From contig NW_026089623.1 of NCBI RefSeq assembly GCF_024586455.1, positions 18,914,236-18,978,235 on the forward strand: a stretch of DNA of 64,000 nucleotides, given 5' to 3'. A model generated the notes under the pieces. The model searched no databases. It was not told the DNA's origin and saw only the letters and a program-made list of their open reading frames with translations. Below, piece after piece: positions 11,006 to 22,044 of the stretch. How positions within the stretch are numbered: the first letter of the stretch is position 1; each line of letters opens with the position of its first letter. Both the position numbers and the translations under genes were made by a program. This DNA comes from Bactrocera neohumeralis (taxonomy: Eukaryota > Arthropoda > Insecta > Diptera > Tephritidae).

Positions 11006-12300
11006 TTATAGAACATATTGGTATACAACATTTTTGGTTTTTCCACCTGGTGCGTAAATGAATAAGCACCTTGGTGTTCCCACTCTCGAGCATGCGACGA
11101 ACAATTGGGCGTGGGAGAAGCACGGTTCTTCCAAGTTGACGCCGCACACTTGAAACGTTTGCCCTTGCGATTTGTTGATGGTCATCGCAAAGGCAAGACG
11201 TACTGGGAACTGCAAGCGCTTAAATTCAAACGGCATGTCCGTTGGAATCATGGGAATGCGTGGTAAGAGTACAACTTCACCTGCTGCCTTGCCATTTAGT
11301 ATTGTTGCTTCAATCAAATTTGGCCACAATTTTTTGACTGAAAGTCTTGTGCCATTACACAAAGTCGGTGGCTTCAGATTTCGTAGAAGTATAATGGGTG
11401 AACCGACTTTCAGGACCAAACGATGCGGTGGCAGACCGGGGGGATCCAAAGAATTCAAGAATTCAGTTGGATAATTGACTACTTCATCTTGATTTAAAAC
11501 GCTATCAATCGATTTACATATATATTTTAGCTTCTCCTGGCAGTTTTTCTTGATTGGCAAAATTGCTTTCGTTGACGTGTACATTTTTCGGTGCCAATAT
11601 TGCGCGTTCACTTAAATAATCGTGGGGTTAATAGTGTTGAACAATATTCGGAAATACACTTTCAATCAATTCTTCTTTCGATTGTAAAAGTGTACAAAAG
11701 TTGTTCGGCAATGTGATCAAACCGGTATCATCGATTGGTATTTTGCCTTCGCCAATGTCCAACAACTGTTTCGAAAACGCCGCTGCGGATCGATCATTTT
11801 GCAATTGGACTCGCATGTTGATGGTAAGAGTCAGCCTTTGAACATGTCTCCACAAAACTGACGATTTTAAACATACGTTTATTTCGACGGCAGGAGTTGA
11901 TCGAGGAATGACTGACAAAGTTTGCCGAAAATAGCCGGATAATAAGACTAATGCTCCGCCAAAAATTTGTTGCTTTTGGCGTAAATCTTGCATTGTTCTA
12001 TTGAATGCTTCTAATGATTTTTTGTTAGCCATTGGGCACTCATCCCATAGAACTATTCCAGCTCCTCGCAAAACTTTTGCCATTGTTGAATTCCTCGATA
12101 TGTTGCACGTTGGTGTTTCGACGACTTTGATGTTCAACGGTAGTTTCAACGCAGAATGTGCTGTTCGGCCGCCATCAAGTAGAGTAGCAGCGATGCCTGA
12201 CGAAGCAATTGCCAGCGCAATTTTCTGCTGTGACCGTATAGTAGCAAGAATCAAAGAGACCAGAAACGTTTTCCCTGTACCACCGAGCGCATCAAGAAAG
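11006..12300 (-). pseudogene. Helitron PIF1-like helicase, C-terminal part (copy A)
   Basis: The minus strand encodes the PIF1/RecD-type helicase core: SGIAATLLDGGRTAHSALKL, VLWDECPMANKKSLEAFNR (Walker B), and close to the C-terminus AFAMTINKSQGQTF and FVACSRVGTPRCLFIYAPGG. Helitron helicases unwind DNA during rolling-circle transposition in the nucleus. Damage: TAA replaces CAA near 11629-11631 (HY*PHDYL), and one base is missing just upstream at the Walker A coding region (GGTGGTTCTAC against GGTGGATTCTAC in the plus-strand copy near 59883). The helicase N-terminal region is displaced to 19.5-20.2 kb. Confidence 0.88.
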
Positions 12301-12387
12301 TAGAACCACCGGCGTTATTGTCAACCGCTCGTATAATCTTATCATAAGCATTTTTCTGCTAAATATTCAATTTGGTAATGTTAGCTT

Positions 12388-13508
12388 AGGAGGATAGAGT
12401 CATGTGTAGAAGTTCACGCAAGTGAGAAAAGTTCTCTGATCGCCATTCACTTGGGAGTGGCCAGAAACGATTCTTTTACACATGGCTCAAGCAGCTCACT
12501 ACTTCCGGTCTTTGACCAAGTATCTTCTGGGTAGCCTAAGAACATCCGTTCGAAGGCGAGCTAAAGTGAGAAGGCGAAACATTCGCTACATAGGGTTGTG
12601 CGCTGGGTTTGGGACCCGACACCTAAAAAAAACACCCCCAGTGAAGAGCTATAACCAGCCTCGGATGAGAGACCCCCCTTTTGATGACGACCATGGCAAA
12701 CGAAATAAGGACTACGAATTGAGGGCATGCACCTGGAATGTCCGGTCCCTTAATTTGGAAGGTGCCGCAGCCCAGCTGGTTGATGTCCTCGTAAAAATAA
12801 AGGCTGACATCACCGCCGTCCAAGAAAAGCGATGTTCGGGACAAGGACAAAGACGAGTAGGTCCTTGTGACATTTACTACAGTGGCCATATAAAGGAGCG
12901 CAAGTTTGGTGTAGGATTCGTGGTGGCAGAGAGACTCCGTCACCGGATACTATCATTCACTGCGGTGAATGAACGTCTAGCTACAATCCGCATCAAAGCG
13001 AGGTTCTTCAACATATCGCTGATCTGCGCCCACGCCCCGACGGAAGAGAAGGACAATGTGACCAAAGATGCCTTTTATGAGTGCTTGGAGCGCACTTATG
13101 AAGGCTGCCCCCGCCACGATGTCAAAATCGTGCTTGGCGACTTTAACGCCAGGGTGGGCAAAGAAGGTGTCTTTGGCACTACGTGGGTGGGTGGATCAAT
13201 TCAGCCTCCACGACGAAACATCCCCAAACGGGTTGAGGCTGATCGACTTCGCCGGTGCCCGAAATATGGTTATCTGTAGTACTAGATTCCAGCATAAAAA
13301 GATTCATCAAGCTACCTGGCTTTCTCCGGATCGAAAAACTACCAAGCAGATCGATCATGTTGAGATAGACGGAAGACACGTCTCCAGTGTTTTAGATGTG
13401 CGTGTGTTCCGAGGTCCTAACATCGACTCGGATCACTATCTTGTTGCAGCTAAGATTCGCACCCGCCTCTGTGCAGCAAAAAACGCACGCCACCAAACAC
13501 AAGGAAGG
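12388..13508 (+). mobile_element. RTE LINE, 5' 1.1 kb (truncated copy in duplication unit 1)
   Basis: Nearly identical to the first 1.1 kb of the full LINE at 16226. It begins after the Helitron sequence ATGTTAGCTT and encodes the apurinic-type endonuclease start (ACTWNVRSL, VLGDFNARVGKEG) with the same frameshift near 13185. It ends abruptly at 13508, where the second duplication unit starts inside the Harbinger Myb exon, so the truncation comes from the duplication and not from 5'-truncated retrotransposition. Confidence 0.9.
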
Positions 13509-13881
13509 TTGGGACAGATCCTGAAGAGGTATTGGTTGAGTCTAGTGGTTAGTTAAAATTTAATGTTCATTACGTATTGCTTATATTGCATTCGCTTTTT
13601 TATATTTTTAAACAGGTAAGGAGTTGTTAACAGATTCAACTGATTTTGAACCAATGCTCGACGATATTCCAAGTACTTCTAGGCAGAGCCGGTCTGCACT
13701 AAGCCGTAGCATGTGCAACGCAGCAAATCCTGTTCCAAATCGTCGTTATCGTAAAAGTGCTAGAGAACGATATTTTGATAAAGAAATCGAACTAAAAAGA
13801 AAAAGTACTGAAGAACAGGCGAAGTTTTACGCGAACATAGAAAAACAAATGCAGGATTTGGCTGGAAAACGAGATATTTAG
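13509..13881 (+). pseudogene. Duplicated 3' part of the Harbinger Myb/SANT gene
   Basis: Copy of the end of exon 3 (13509-13547), the last intron (13548-13615) and exon 4 (13616-13881) of the gene at 9204-10045. The DNA-binding N-terminus is missing and the sequence is joined to the RTE LINE upstream, so it cannot make the original protein. It carries the same TAG after GKRDI. Confidence 0.85.
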
Positions 13882-14119
13882 ATAGAAATTGAACAAAAAA
13901 AACTGAAAATGGAACAAGAAATATTGAAAATTTTACAGCAGTCTTTAATGAATAAAAAATAGAAAAGCTACTTGATTTCATAACGAATATATATTGTTTT
14001 ATTTAATTTTATTTATTTATAAAAAAATATCTCGTATAATTATAAATAATTTTATTATTTGAGATTGAAAATGGAAAATGTTGCTCTAAAGTGCATTTTA
14101 AAATGAATAAGATTAAAAT

Positions 14120-14744
14120 TTATTCATTTCTTCGTGTTAAAATTGTAAGCAACTGATTCCGGCGATCTCCACTTGCTTCTCTCGCCAGCTCATTAGCAGG
14201 TTCTGGCTCCGGTTCGGCACTTTCAATTTGAGTGTCAATAATTGTATCTTCGTTTGTAATAATACATATATTGTGCATAATGCATGCACTTGCAACTAAA
14301 TTCGAAATCGCACATAAATTTCTGTGCTCCGTAAAATTAAGAAGCCTTCGGAAACGTCCTTTCAGTGCTCCAAATGCATTTTCAACAACTATTCTTGCTG
14401 AAGAATGTGTTTTGTTAAAGCTGATTTGATTAGGCGTTAATGAACCATACTCTTTTAAACACCGGTATGAGGTAATTTCTGGGGAAGAATTTAGTATACC
14501 GTCCCAGGATTTCAAGGATAAAAAGGATATGGTCGGATAGAGGAGATTATCCTGATCAAGGATATACATATATGGTTATAGCCGCAGGAAGCTTATAGTT
14601 TAAGAGATATTCGCGTTTAAAATTTAAAATTTGCAATTTTAATAACATTTTCTATATTTAAAATTAATTTTGCACTTATATTTTTCAATTTTATATACAC
14701 TAACACATCACTAATTCGTTTGTACACATTTATTTTATATCATA
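14120..14744 (-). pseudogene. Duplicated Harbinger transposase C-terminus plus fold-back left arm
   Basis: 14120-14473 repeats the minus-strand coding VVENAFGALKGRFRR and ACIMHNICI. From about 14482 the duplicated left arm of the fold-back element begins (GGGAAGAATTTAGTATACC) and runs to the Helitron end at 14745. It differs from unit 1 by a 4-bp gain (GGATATACATATATGG) and a 2-bp loss in a T run. Confidence 0.85.
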
Positions 14745-16225
14745 CTAGCTGTTACCCTGTGCGTTTCGCTACACCTAAATCGATTAAAACTCTTAAGGGT
14801 TTTTACTTTGTGTTTTATTTATTGTTGTAAAACTGTTACTTATTTATAGAACATATTGGTATACAACATTTTTGGTTTTTCCACCTGGTGCGTAAATGAA
14901 TAAGCACCTTGGTGTTCCCACTCTCGAGCATGCGACGAACAATTGGGCGTGGGAGAAGCACGGTTCTTCCAAGTTGACGCCGCACACTTGAAACGTTTGC
15001 CCTTGCGATTTGTTGATGGTCATCGCAAAGGCAAGACGTACTGGGAACTGCAAGCGCTTAAATTCAAACGGCATGTCCGTTGGAATCATGGGAATGCGTG
15101 GTAAGAGTACAACTTCACCTGCTGCCTTGCCATTTAGTATTGTTGCTTCAATCAAATTTGGCCACAATTTTTTGACTGAAAGTCTTGTGCCATTACACAA
15201 AGTCGGTGGCTTCAGATTTCGTAGAAGTATAATGGGTGAACCGACTTTCAGGACCAAACGATGCGGTGGCAGACCGGGGGGATCCAAAGAATTCAAGAAT
15301 TCAGTTGGATAATTGACTACTTCATCTTGATTTAAAACGCTATCAATCGATTTACATATATATTTTAGCTTCTCCTGGCAGTTTTTCTTGATTGGCAAAA
15401 TTGATTTCGTTGACGTGTACATTTTTCGGTGCCAATATTGCGCGTTCACTTAAATAATCGTGGGGTTAATAGTGTTGAACAATATTCGGAAATACACTTT
15501 CAATCAATTCTTCTTTCGATTGTAAAAGTGTACAAAAGTTGTTCGGCAATGTGATCAAACCGGTATCATCGATTGGTATTTTGCCTTCGCCAATGTCCAA
15601 CAACTGTTTCGAAAACGCCGCTGCGGATCGATCATTTTGCAATTGGACTCGCATGTTGATGGTAAGAGTCAGCCTTTGAACATGTCTCCACAAAACTGAC
15701 GATTTTAAACATACGTTTATTTCGACGGCAGGAGTTGATCGAGGAATGACTGACAAAGTTTGCCGAAAATAGCCGGATAATAAGACTAATGCTCCGCCAA
15801 AAATTTGTTGCTTTTGGCGTAAATCTTGCATTGTTCTATTGAATGCTTCTAATGATTTTTTGTTAGCCATTGGGCACTCATCCCATAGAACTATTCCAGC
15901 TCCTCGCAAAACTTTTGCCATTGTTGAATTCCTCGATATGTTGCACGTTGGTGTTTCGACGACTTTGATGTTCAACGGTAGTTTCAACGCAGAATGTGCT
16001 GTTCGGCCGCCATCAAGTAGAGTAGCAGCGATGCCTGACGAAGCAATTGCCAGCGCAATTTTCTGCTGTGACCGTATAGTAGCAAGAATCAAAGAGACCA
16101 GAAACGTTTTCCCTGTACCACCGAGCGCATCAAGAAAGTAGAACCACCGGCGTTATTGTCAACCGCTCGTATAATCTTATCATAAGCATTTTTCTGCTAA
16201 ATATTCAATTTGGTAATGTTAGCTT
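14745..16225 (-). pseudogene. Duplicated Helitron 3' half with PIF1-like helicase
   Basis: Near-identical copy of 10907-12387, including the CTAG terminus, the SRVGTPRCLFIYAPGG C-terminus, the TAA stop near 15467-15469 and the Walker A frameshift. One coding difference is visible near 15402: Ser replaces Ala in the STKSILPIKKN segment. It ends at ATGTTAGCTT (16216-16225), the RTE target duplication. Confidence 0.88.
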
Positions 16226-19200
16226 AGGAGGATAGAGTCATGTGTAGAAGTTCACGCAAGTGAGAAAAGTTCTCTGATCGCCATTCACTTGGGAGTGGCC
16301 AGAAACGATTCTTTTACACATGGCTCAAGCAGCTCACTACTTCCGGTCTTTGACCAAGTATCTTCTGGGTAGCCTAAGAACATCCGTTCGAAGGCGAGCT
16401 AAAGTGAGAAGGCGAAACATTCGCTACATAGGGTTGTGCGCTGGGTTTGGGACCCGACACCTAAAAAAAACACCCCCAGTGAAGAGCTATAACCAGCCTC
16501 GGATGAGAGACCCCCCTTTTGATGACGACCATGGCAAACGAAATAAGGACTACGAATTGAGGGCATGCACCTGGAATGTCCGGTCCCTTAATTTGGAAGG
16601 TGCCGCAGCCCAGCTGGTTGATGTCCTCGTAAAAATAAAGGCTGACATCACCGCCGTCCAAGAAAAGCGATGTTCGGGACAAGGACAGAGACGAGTAGGT
16701 CCTTGTGACATTTACTACAGTGGCCATATAAAGGAGCGCAAGTTTGGTGTAGGATTCGTGGTGGCAGAGAGACTCCGTCACCGGATACTATCATTCACTG
16801 CGGTGAATGAACGTCTAGCTACAATCCGCATCAAAGCGAGGTTCTTCAACATATCGCTGATCTGCGCCCACGCCCCGACGGAAGAGAAGGACAATGTGAC
16901 CAAAGATGCCTTTTATGAGTGCTTGGAGCGCACTTATGAAGGCTGCCCCCGCCACGATGTCAAAATCGTGCTTGGCGACTTTAACGCCAGGGTGGGCAAA
17001 GAAGGTGTCTTTGGCACTACGTGGGTGGGTGGATCAATTCAGCCTCCACGACGAAACATCCCCAAACGGGTTGAGGCTGATCGACTTCGCCGGTGCCCGA
17101 AATATGGTTATCTGTAGTACTAGATTCCAGCATAAAAAGATTCATCAAGCTACCTGGCTTTCTCCGGATCGAAAAACTACCAAGCAGATCGATCATGTTG
17201 AGATAGACGGAAGACACGTCTCCAGTGTTTTAGATGTGCGTGTGTTCCGAGGTCCTAACATCGACTCGGATCACTATCTTGTTGCAGCTAAGATTCGCAC
17301 CCGCCTCTGTGCAGCAAAAACGCACGCCACCAAACACAAGGAAGGTTCGACGTCGAGAAGCTGCAATCACAACAGACAGCCGAACGATTTTCTACTCGGC
17401 TTGCACTCCTGCTCTCTGAGAGCACTCGTCAACAAATCGCTATAAGGGAACTGTGGGACGGCATTTCAAACTCCTTACGTACAGCTGCAACCGAAACCAT
17501 TGGTTTTCGGAAAGTGCAAAAGAACAGCTGGTACGACGAGGAGTGCCGTGTCGCAGGGGAGAGAAAACAGGGCTGCCTACCTACCACTACACGTGCGGGA
17601 TGGGCTAGATAGCGAGAGTTGAAGAGGGAAGCGAGACGCATTTGTAGACAGAAGAAGAAAGAGGCTGAAATGCGTGAGTATGAACAGCTTGATAAGCTGG
17701 CCGACAGGGCTAATGCTCGAAAATTCAACGAAAAAATGCGGCGGCATACAGAAGGTTTCAAGATCGGAGCATACTCTTGTAGAACCCCTAAAGGTGATCT
17801 AGTGACCGATGCCCAGAGCATACTTAAATTATGGAGAGAACATGGCAGTGAACGTACAACGCCAGGAGATGGCGAACCTGATTCCCCAATCGATGACGAT
17901 GGAGCAGACGTTCCATTGCCCGACCATGAAGAAGTTCGAATAGCAATTGCCCGCCTGAAGAACAACAAAGCGGCAGGGGCCGACGGATTGCCGGCCGAGC
18001 TATTCAAACACGGCGGCGAAGAGCTGATAAGGTACATGCATCAGCTTCTTTGTAAAATATGGTCGGACGAAAGCCCGACGATTGGAATTTAAGTGTGCTA
18101 TGCCCAATCCATAAAAAAGGAGACCCCACAATCTGCGCCAACTACCGTGGGATTAGCCTCCTCAACATCGCATATAAGGTTCTATCGAGCGTATTGTGTG
18201 AAAGATTAAAGCCCACCGTCAACAAACTGATTGAACCTTATCAGTGTGGCTTCAGACCTGGAAAATCAACAACCGACCAGATATTCACCATACGCCAAAT
18301 CTTGGAAAAGACCCGTGAAAGAAGAATCGACACACACCACCTCTTCGTCGATTTCAAAGCTGCTTTCGACAGCACGAAAAGGAGCTGCCTTTATGCCGCG
18401 ATGTCTGAATTTGGTATCCCCGCAAAACTAACACGGCTGTGTAAACTGACGTTGAGTAACACCAAAAGCTCCGTCAGGATCGGGAAGGACCTCTCCGAGC
18501 CGTTCGATACCAAACGAGGTTTCAGACAAGGCGATTCCCTATCGTGTGACTTTTTCAACCTGCTTTTGGAGAAAATAGTTCGAGCTGCAGAACTAAATAG
18601 AGAAGGTGCCATCTTCTATAAGAGTGTACAGCTGCTGGCGTATGCCGATGATATCGATATCATCGGCCTCAACACCCGCGCCGTTAGTTCTGCTTTCTGC
18701 AGGCTGGACAAGGAAGCACAGAAAATGGGTCTGGCAGTGAATGAGGGCAAATCGAAATATCTCCTGTCATCAAACAAACAGTCGTCGCACTCGCGACTTG
18801 GCACTCACGTCACTGTTGACAGTCATAACTTTGAAGTTGTAGATAATTTCGTCTATTTAGGAACCATTATTAACACCACCAACAATGTCAGCCAAGAAAT
18901 CCAACGCAGGATAATTCTTGCCAACAGGTGCTACTTCGGACTGAGTAGGCAATTGAGAAGCAAAGTAATCTCTCGACAAACAAAAACCAAACTCTATAAG
19001 TCACTCATAATTCCCGTCCTGCTGTATGGTGCAGAGTCTTGGACGATGTCAACAACGGATGAGTCGACGTTGTGAGTTTTCGAGAGAAAAGTTCTGCGAA
19101 AGATTTGTTGTCCTTTGCGCGTTAGCCACGGCGAATACCGCATTCGATGGAACGATGAGCTGTACGAGATATACGACGACATCGACATAGTTCAGCGAAT

Positions 19201-19470
19201 TAAAAGACAGCGGCTACGCTCGCTAGGTCATGTTGTCCGGATGGACGAAAACACTCCAGCTCTGAAAGTATTCGACGCAGTACCCGCCGGGAGAAGCAGA
19301 GGAAGAGGAAGACCTCCACTCCGTTGGAAGGACCAAGTGGAGAAGGACCTGGCTTCGCTTGGAATATCCAATTGGCGCCACGTAGCGAAAAGAAGAAACG
19401 ACTGGCGCGCTGTTGTTAACTCGGCTATAATCGCGTAAGCGGTGTCTATGCCAATTAAAAAAAAAAAAAA
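16226..19470 (+). mobile_element. Full-length RTE-clade LINE, 3.2 kb, with 10-bp target duplication
   Basis: The element starts AGGAGGATAGAG at 16226 and ends in a poly-A run at 19457-19470. It is flanked by ATGTTAGCTT (16216-16225 and 19471-19480); the Helitron copy at 46.8 kb shows the uninterrupted site GGTAATGTTAGCTTGTATG. Short length, one ORF with endonuclease and reverse transcriptase and a very short 3' UTR are typical of the RTE clade. It sits in the Helitron in opposite orientation. Confidence 0.92.
16320..19438 (+). pseudogene. RTE endonuclease-reverse transcriptase polyprotein, frameshifted
   Basis: The endonuclease domain at about 16560-17320 shows ACTWNVRSL, DITAVQE, VLGDFNARVG and the SDHY motif (NIDSDHYLVAAKIRTRL), with a frameshift near 17025. 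A linker with basic coiled residues (KREARRICRQKKKEAE) follows. The reverse transcriptase spans about 17950-18800: AAGADGLPAELFKHGG, then a frameshift near 18075, YRGISLLNIAYKVLSS, FVDFKAAFDS (catalytic Asp), RQGDSLSCDFFNLLLE and YADDIDII. A TGA at 19073-19075 interrupts the C-terminal region, which continues in frame (RIKRQRLRSLGHVVRMDE, RPPLRWKDQ) to 19438. The intact protein nicks DNA and copies the LINE RNA at the target; this copy has at least three frame breaks and one stop. Confidence 0.9.
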
Positions 19471-19480
19471 ATGTTAGCTT

Positions 19481-20888
19481 GTATGAAAGCACGCAATTCA
19501 TTGCAATCGTATTGTTGTTCACGTTGAAGCTAATGGTCAATGACTGGGCGCAGTAATGCCAAGTTGCGCTAATGCCTTATTCGCAATTGTAAGGCACAGA
19601 TCTTCAACCAATATCAAAGCAGAATTATACATTTGTAACGTATATAGCAAGTCTGCGTCCGATGCTCGATTACGCGCCAAAATTAATAAGTACTCGGTCA
19701 TGCAGTCTTTGTACTTATTCCACAGTTATTGCGGATTTGACGGAAGGCATGTAGATATTATTATGGCGAATAGTACGCGTATTTGTTTTGGATGAGATGT
19801 GAGTGATGCGTCATGAAGTGCGGTGTCCCAATGCATATCATCTTCTAACAAATGCAATCGCTGAGATGCTTCACGATACGTCGCACACAACTGACCGTCA
19901 ACAGTTTTCAAATCATCAAATGATCTTGGTCCGCGCACGTTGACTAATAGCAGACGCAAATAAAAACATTCGGCGTTGTTCGGATGGATGGTGTAAATGC
20001 GTAAACACGCTCCCCTTGCTTTCGTCGTTGAAATGTTTTCGATGATGGATTCCAAGTGAAATATTGTGGTATTTCGGAATATAGCAATGTTCTTGCAAAT
20101 TCATCGTTTTCACACAACTCGAAAAAGGTAGTTAGTGTTGTCCCCGGTGGTCGTGCTAGAGTATGCATATTTGAAGTACATAAATAAAAATGGAAAAATT
20201 AACCTAAAACTACATCTTAAACTATGTATTTTACCCACACAGGCATATGCAATAAGACCCACCAACAGTGAATTTCCGAACCGCATGGAAGCACTTACGA
20301 AACAATAACAATACTCACTTGCTTTGTGTGTGTTGCACGGTCAGCAGAAAAACACAAAATCGGTTCGAATAAATGTAGCAAATCGATGGAATTAAATCTG
20401 GAAAAAACACACAATGTTGAAACACTTTTTTTTACACACACCGCGCATTTTCAAGCGACAATCGAGCCGCATGGCATCACATATGAAACAACAACAATAC
20501 TCACTTGCTTAGTGTTGTACGCAGAATATTAATCACGTTGAAATCTGATAAAAATACACACAATGTTGAAACATTTTTTTTGATACACTCAGTGCATTCG
20601 GAACACTTACGTTCTGTATGTCTTGTTAGCTTGACAGTCATCCATAGAAAGAACGAATGACAGGCAAAAACAATCAACATGCGATGTCAATGTGTTTTAT
20701 TAATTGTAAACATCCGCCAGTTGTTTCTTTTTTTTTTGCAAAACGTGCAATGATACACGCATTAAATTTCTTATGTGCACCCTCGAAACAGACCCCAATC
20801 ACCCCTGAAAATTTCATTGAAATCGGGCAAGCCGTCTAGGAGGAGTATGCGAACAGGAAGTTTTGGAACTTAATTTTATATATATAGA
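19481..20888 (-). pseudogene. Helitron copy A 5' half with helicase N-terminal region
   Basis: The minus strand carries FFELCENDEFARTLLYSEI (about 20130), the frame-shifted equivalents of IYTIHPNNAECFYLRLLLVN (about 19990), and NVRGPRSFDDLKTVDGQLC. In Helitron proteins these lie between the Rep domain and the helicase motifs. Upstream to 20888 there is only untranslated sequence with AT-rich and CACACA-containing stretches, and no Rep HUH motif. Frame breaks are present, and the helicase core lies beyond the RTE insertion. Confidence 0.8.
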
Positions 20889-21049
20889 TATTGCGAAAAT
20901 AGCTTTTATTATACATTTAAATTATTGTTGAATTATGACTATTTAATAATAACAAATTAATTTCAAACTGTCAAATGATAAGTGTTACCTTATCGACATC
21001 ATTTGTAATAAAGTGAACAGATTATACCCCAACTACGAGAATCAACAAC

Positions 21050-21425
21050 CTATAAAAAAAATAAACCTAGTCAGCCCAACTCTGGGGTGTATTACATTTT
21101 TTTCGCGTAGAACTCCTTTTTGCGTGGGCGGCCTGATCGAACAAACACCGGAGTGTATCAGATTTTTTTTCGCGTATAACTCCCTTTGGCGTGGGCGGCC
21201 TTCGGCCGCGCTTCAAAAAAAATAACCCTGGTCGGTCCCGCACCGGGGTGTACCAAATTTTTTTCGCGTAGAACTCCTTTTTGCGTGGGCGGCCTGGTCG
21301 AACAAACACCGGGGTGTATCAGATTTTTTTTCGCGTAGAACTCCTTTTTGCGTGGGCGGCCTTCGGTCGCTCTTCAAAAAAAATAACCCTGGTCGGTCCA
21401 ACACCAGGTGTATACATTTTTTTAT
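21050..21425. repeat. GC-rich tandem repeats in the fold-back core
   Basis: A module TTTTTTTCGCGTAGAACTCC followed by TTTTTGCGTGGGCGGCC appears four times (gtgt anchors near 21087, 21153, 21248, 21313). Spacings alternate between about 66 and 95 bp, giving two higher-order units of roughly 160 bp. Alternate spacers are GATCGAACAAACACCGG and a segment with TTCGGCCGCGCTTC and ACCCTGGTCGGTCC. It stands out as GC-rich in an AT-rich region. No protein is evident. Confidence 0.8.
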
Positions 21426-21454
21426 TCCCCTAGAGGCGAGCCTTCAGGCCGCTT

Positions 21455-21600
21455 AAATTTTTTATTGTTTATCAACGATTAAGTTTCCTTCATTTAGGGT
21501 ATAATATTTCTTTTTATTTTTTATAAATTTTTTATTGTTTATCAACGATTATGTTTCCTTTATTTAGGGTACAATATTTATTTTTATTTTTTTTTTGTTT
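21455..21600. repeat. Direct repeat of about 75 bp in the fold-back core
   Basis: AAATTTTTTATTGTTTATCA and the following ACGATTAAGTTTCCTTCATT recur about 75 bp later with a few changes (ACGATTATGTTTCCTTTATT). The pair separates the GC-rich tandem repeats from the right inverted arm. Confidence 0.75.
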
Positions 21601-21654
21601 TAGTTTGTAAAATATTTTAGTACGTTAACACTAATTATTTGAAAAATATATTTT

Positions 21655-22036
21655 TACAAATGATGTCGATAAGGTAACACTTATCATTTGACAGTTTAAA
21701 ATTAATTTTTTATTATTAAATAGTCATAATTCAACAATAATTTAAATGTATAATAAAAGCTATTTTTGCAATATATGATATAAAATAAATGTGTACAAAC
21801 GAATTAGTGATGTGTTAGTGTATATAAAATTGAAAAATATAAGTGCAAAATTAATTTTAAATATAGAAAAAATGTTTTTAAAATATTGCAAATTTTAAAT
21901 TTTAAACGCAAATATTTCGAAAACTATAATCTTCCTGCGGCTATAAACATATATATTCGTGATCAGGAGAATCTCCTCTATCCGACCATACCAATTTTTT
22001 TCCCGAAATCCTGGGACGGTATACTAAAGCCGACCC
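21655..22036. repeat. Right inverted arm of the fold-back element
   Basis: About 380 bp is the inverted complement of the left arm (21000 back to 20889, then 10906 back to 10646). Matching blocks include ATGATGTCGATAAGGTAACA, GTACAAACGAATTAGTGATG and TCCTCTATCCGACCAT. Divergence between arms is moderate, with short indels. Confidence 0.85.
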
Positions 22037-22044
22037 AATTTCTG

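Larger units (their letters stand above)
9673..13508. repeat. 3.84-kb tandem duplication, unit 1
   Basis: Bases from TTGGGACAGATCCTGAAGAG (9673) through the middle of the first RTE copy (13508) recur head-to-tail in the next 3.84 kb, with only a handful of differences: small indels near 10729 and 10809, a G/T change near 11564, an A/G change near 12848 and one base in an A run near 13482. The unit cuts through the Myb exon 3, so it is not itself a transposon. Confidence 0.93.
13509..17346. repeat. 3.84-kb tandem duplication, unit 2
   Basis: Second copy of 9673-13508. The junction AAGGAAGG|TTGGGACAG joins RTE sequence to Harbinger Myb exon 3 and shows only about 2 bp (TT) of overlap with the alternative continuation AAGGAAGGTTCGACG seen at 17338. 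The offset between units is 3836-3838 bp. The near identity implies either a very recent event or an assembly or haplotype artefact. Confidence 0.93.
10907..20888 (-). mobile_element. Helitron copy A, interrupted by an RTE LINE and a tandem duplication
   Basis: The minus-strand 5' end is TCTATATATATAAAATTAAG (from 20888 downward) and the 3' end is GGGTAACAGCTAG (ending at 10907), with A before and T after, and no target duplication, as expected for Helitrons. A small hairpin (TGTAGCG-AAA-CGCACA) lies about 13 nt before the terminal CTAG. The fold-back sequence reads continuously across the empty site (ATCATA|TATTGC), confirmed by its other arm near 21775. Element sequence proper is 10907-12387 plus 19481-20888, about 2.9 kb. 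It encodes helicase but no Rep nuclease, so it is an internally deleted, non-autonomous form. Confidence 0.9.
10646..22036. mobile_element. Fold-back DNA transposon with 8-bp target duplication (interrupted by a Helitron)
   Basis: The left end is GGGAAGAATTTAGTATACC at 10646 and the right end GGTATACTAAAGCCGACCC at 22036. The flanks carry an exact 8-bp duplication, AATTTCTG (10638-10645 and 22037-22044). Without the Helitron the element is about 1.41 kb: long inverted arms (left 10646-10906 plus 20889-21000; right about 21655-22036) around a core of GC-rich tandem repeats. It has no coding capacity. A second copy with its own 8-bp duplication is at 63509-63917. Long arms, a repeat-filled centre and 8-bp duplications recall fold-back elements such as Galileo (P superfamily) or hAT derivatives; the superfamily is unproven. 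Confidence 0.85.

Noticed and set aside
11172..12303. Plus-strand open frames of about 100 codons inside Helitron helicase copies (also at 15.0-16.1, 45.7-46.8 and, inverted, 60.7 kb)
   Set aside because: They recur because the helicase coding strand is repeated; they are antisense to recognised helicase motifs and resemble no protein.
21067..21404. Minus-strand repetitive open frames (RPGLFFLK-type units)
   Set aside because: By-products of the GC-rich tandem repeat, with no start context and no homology.
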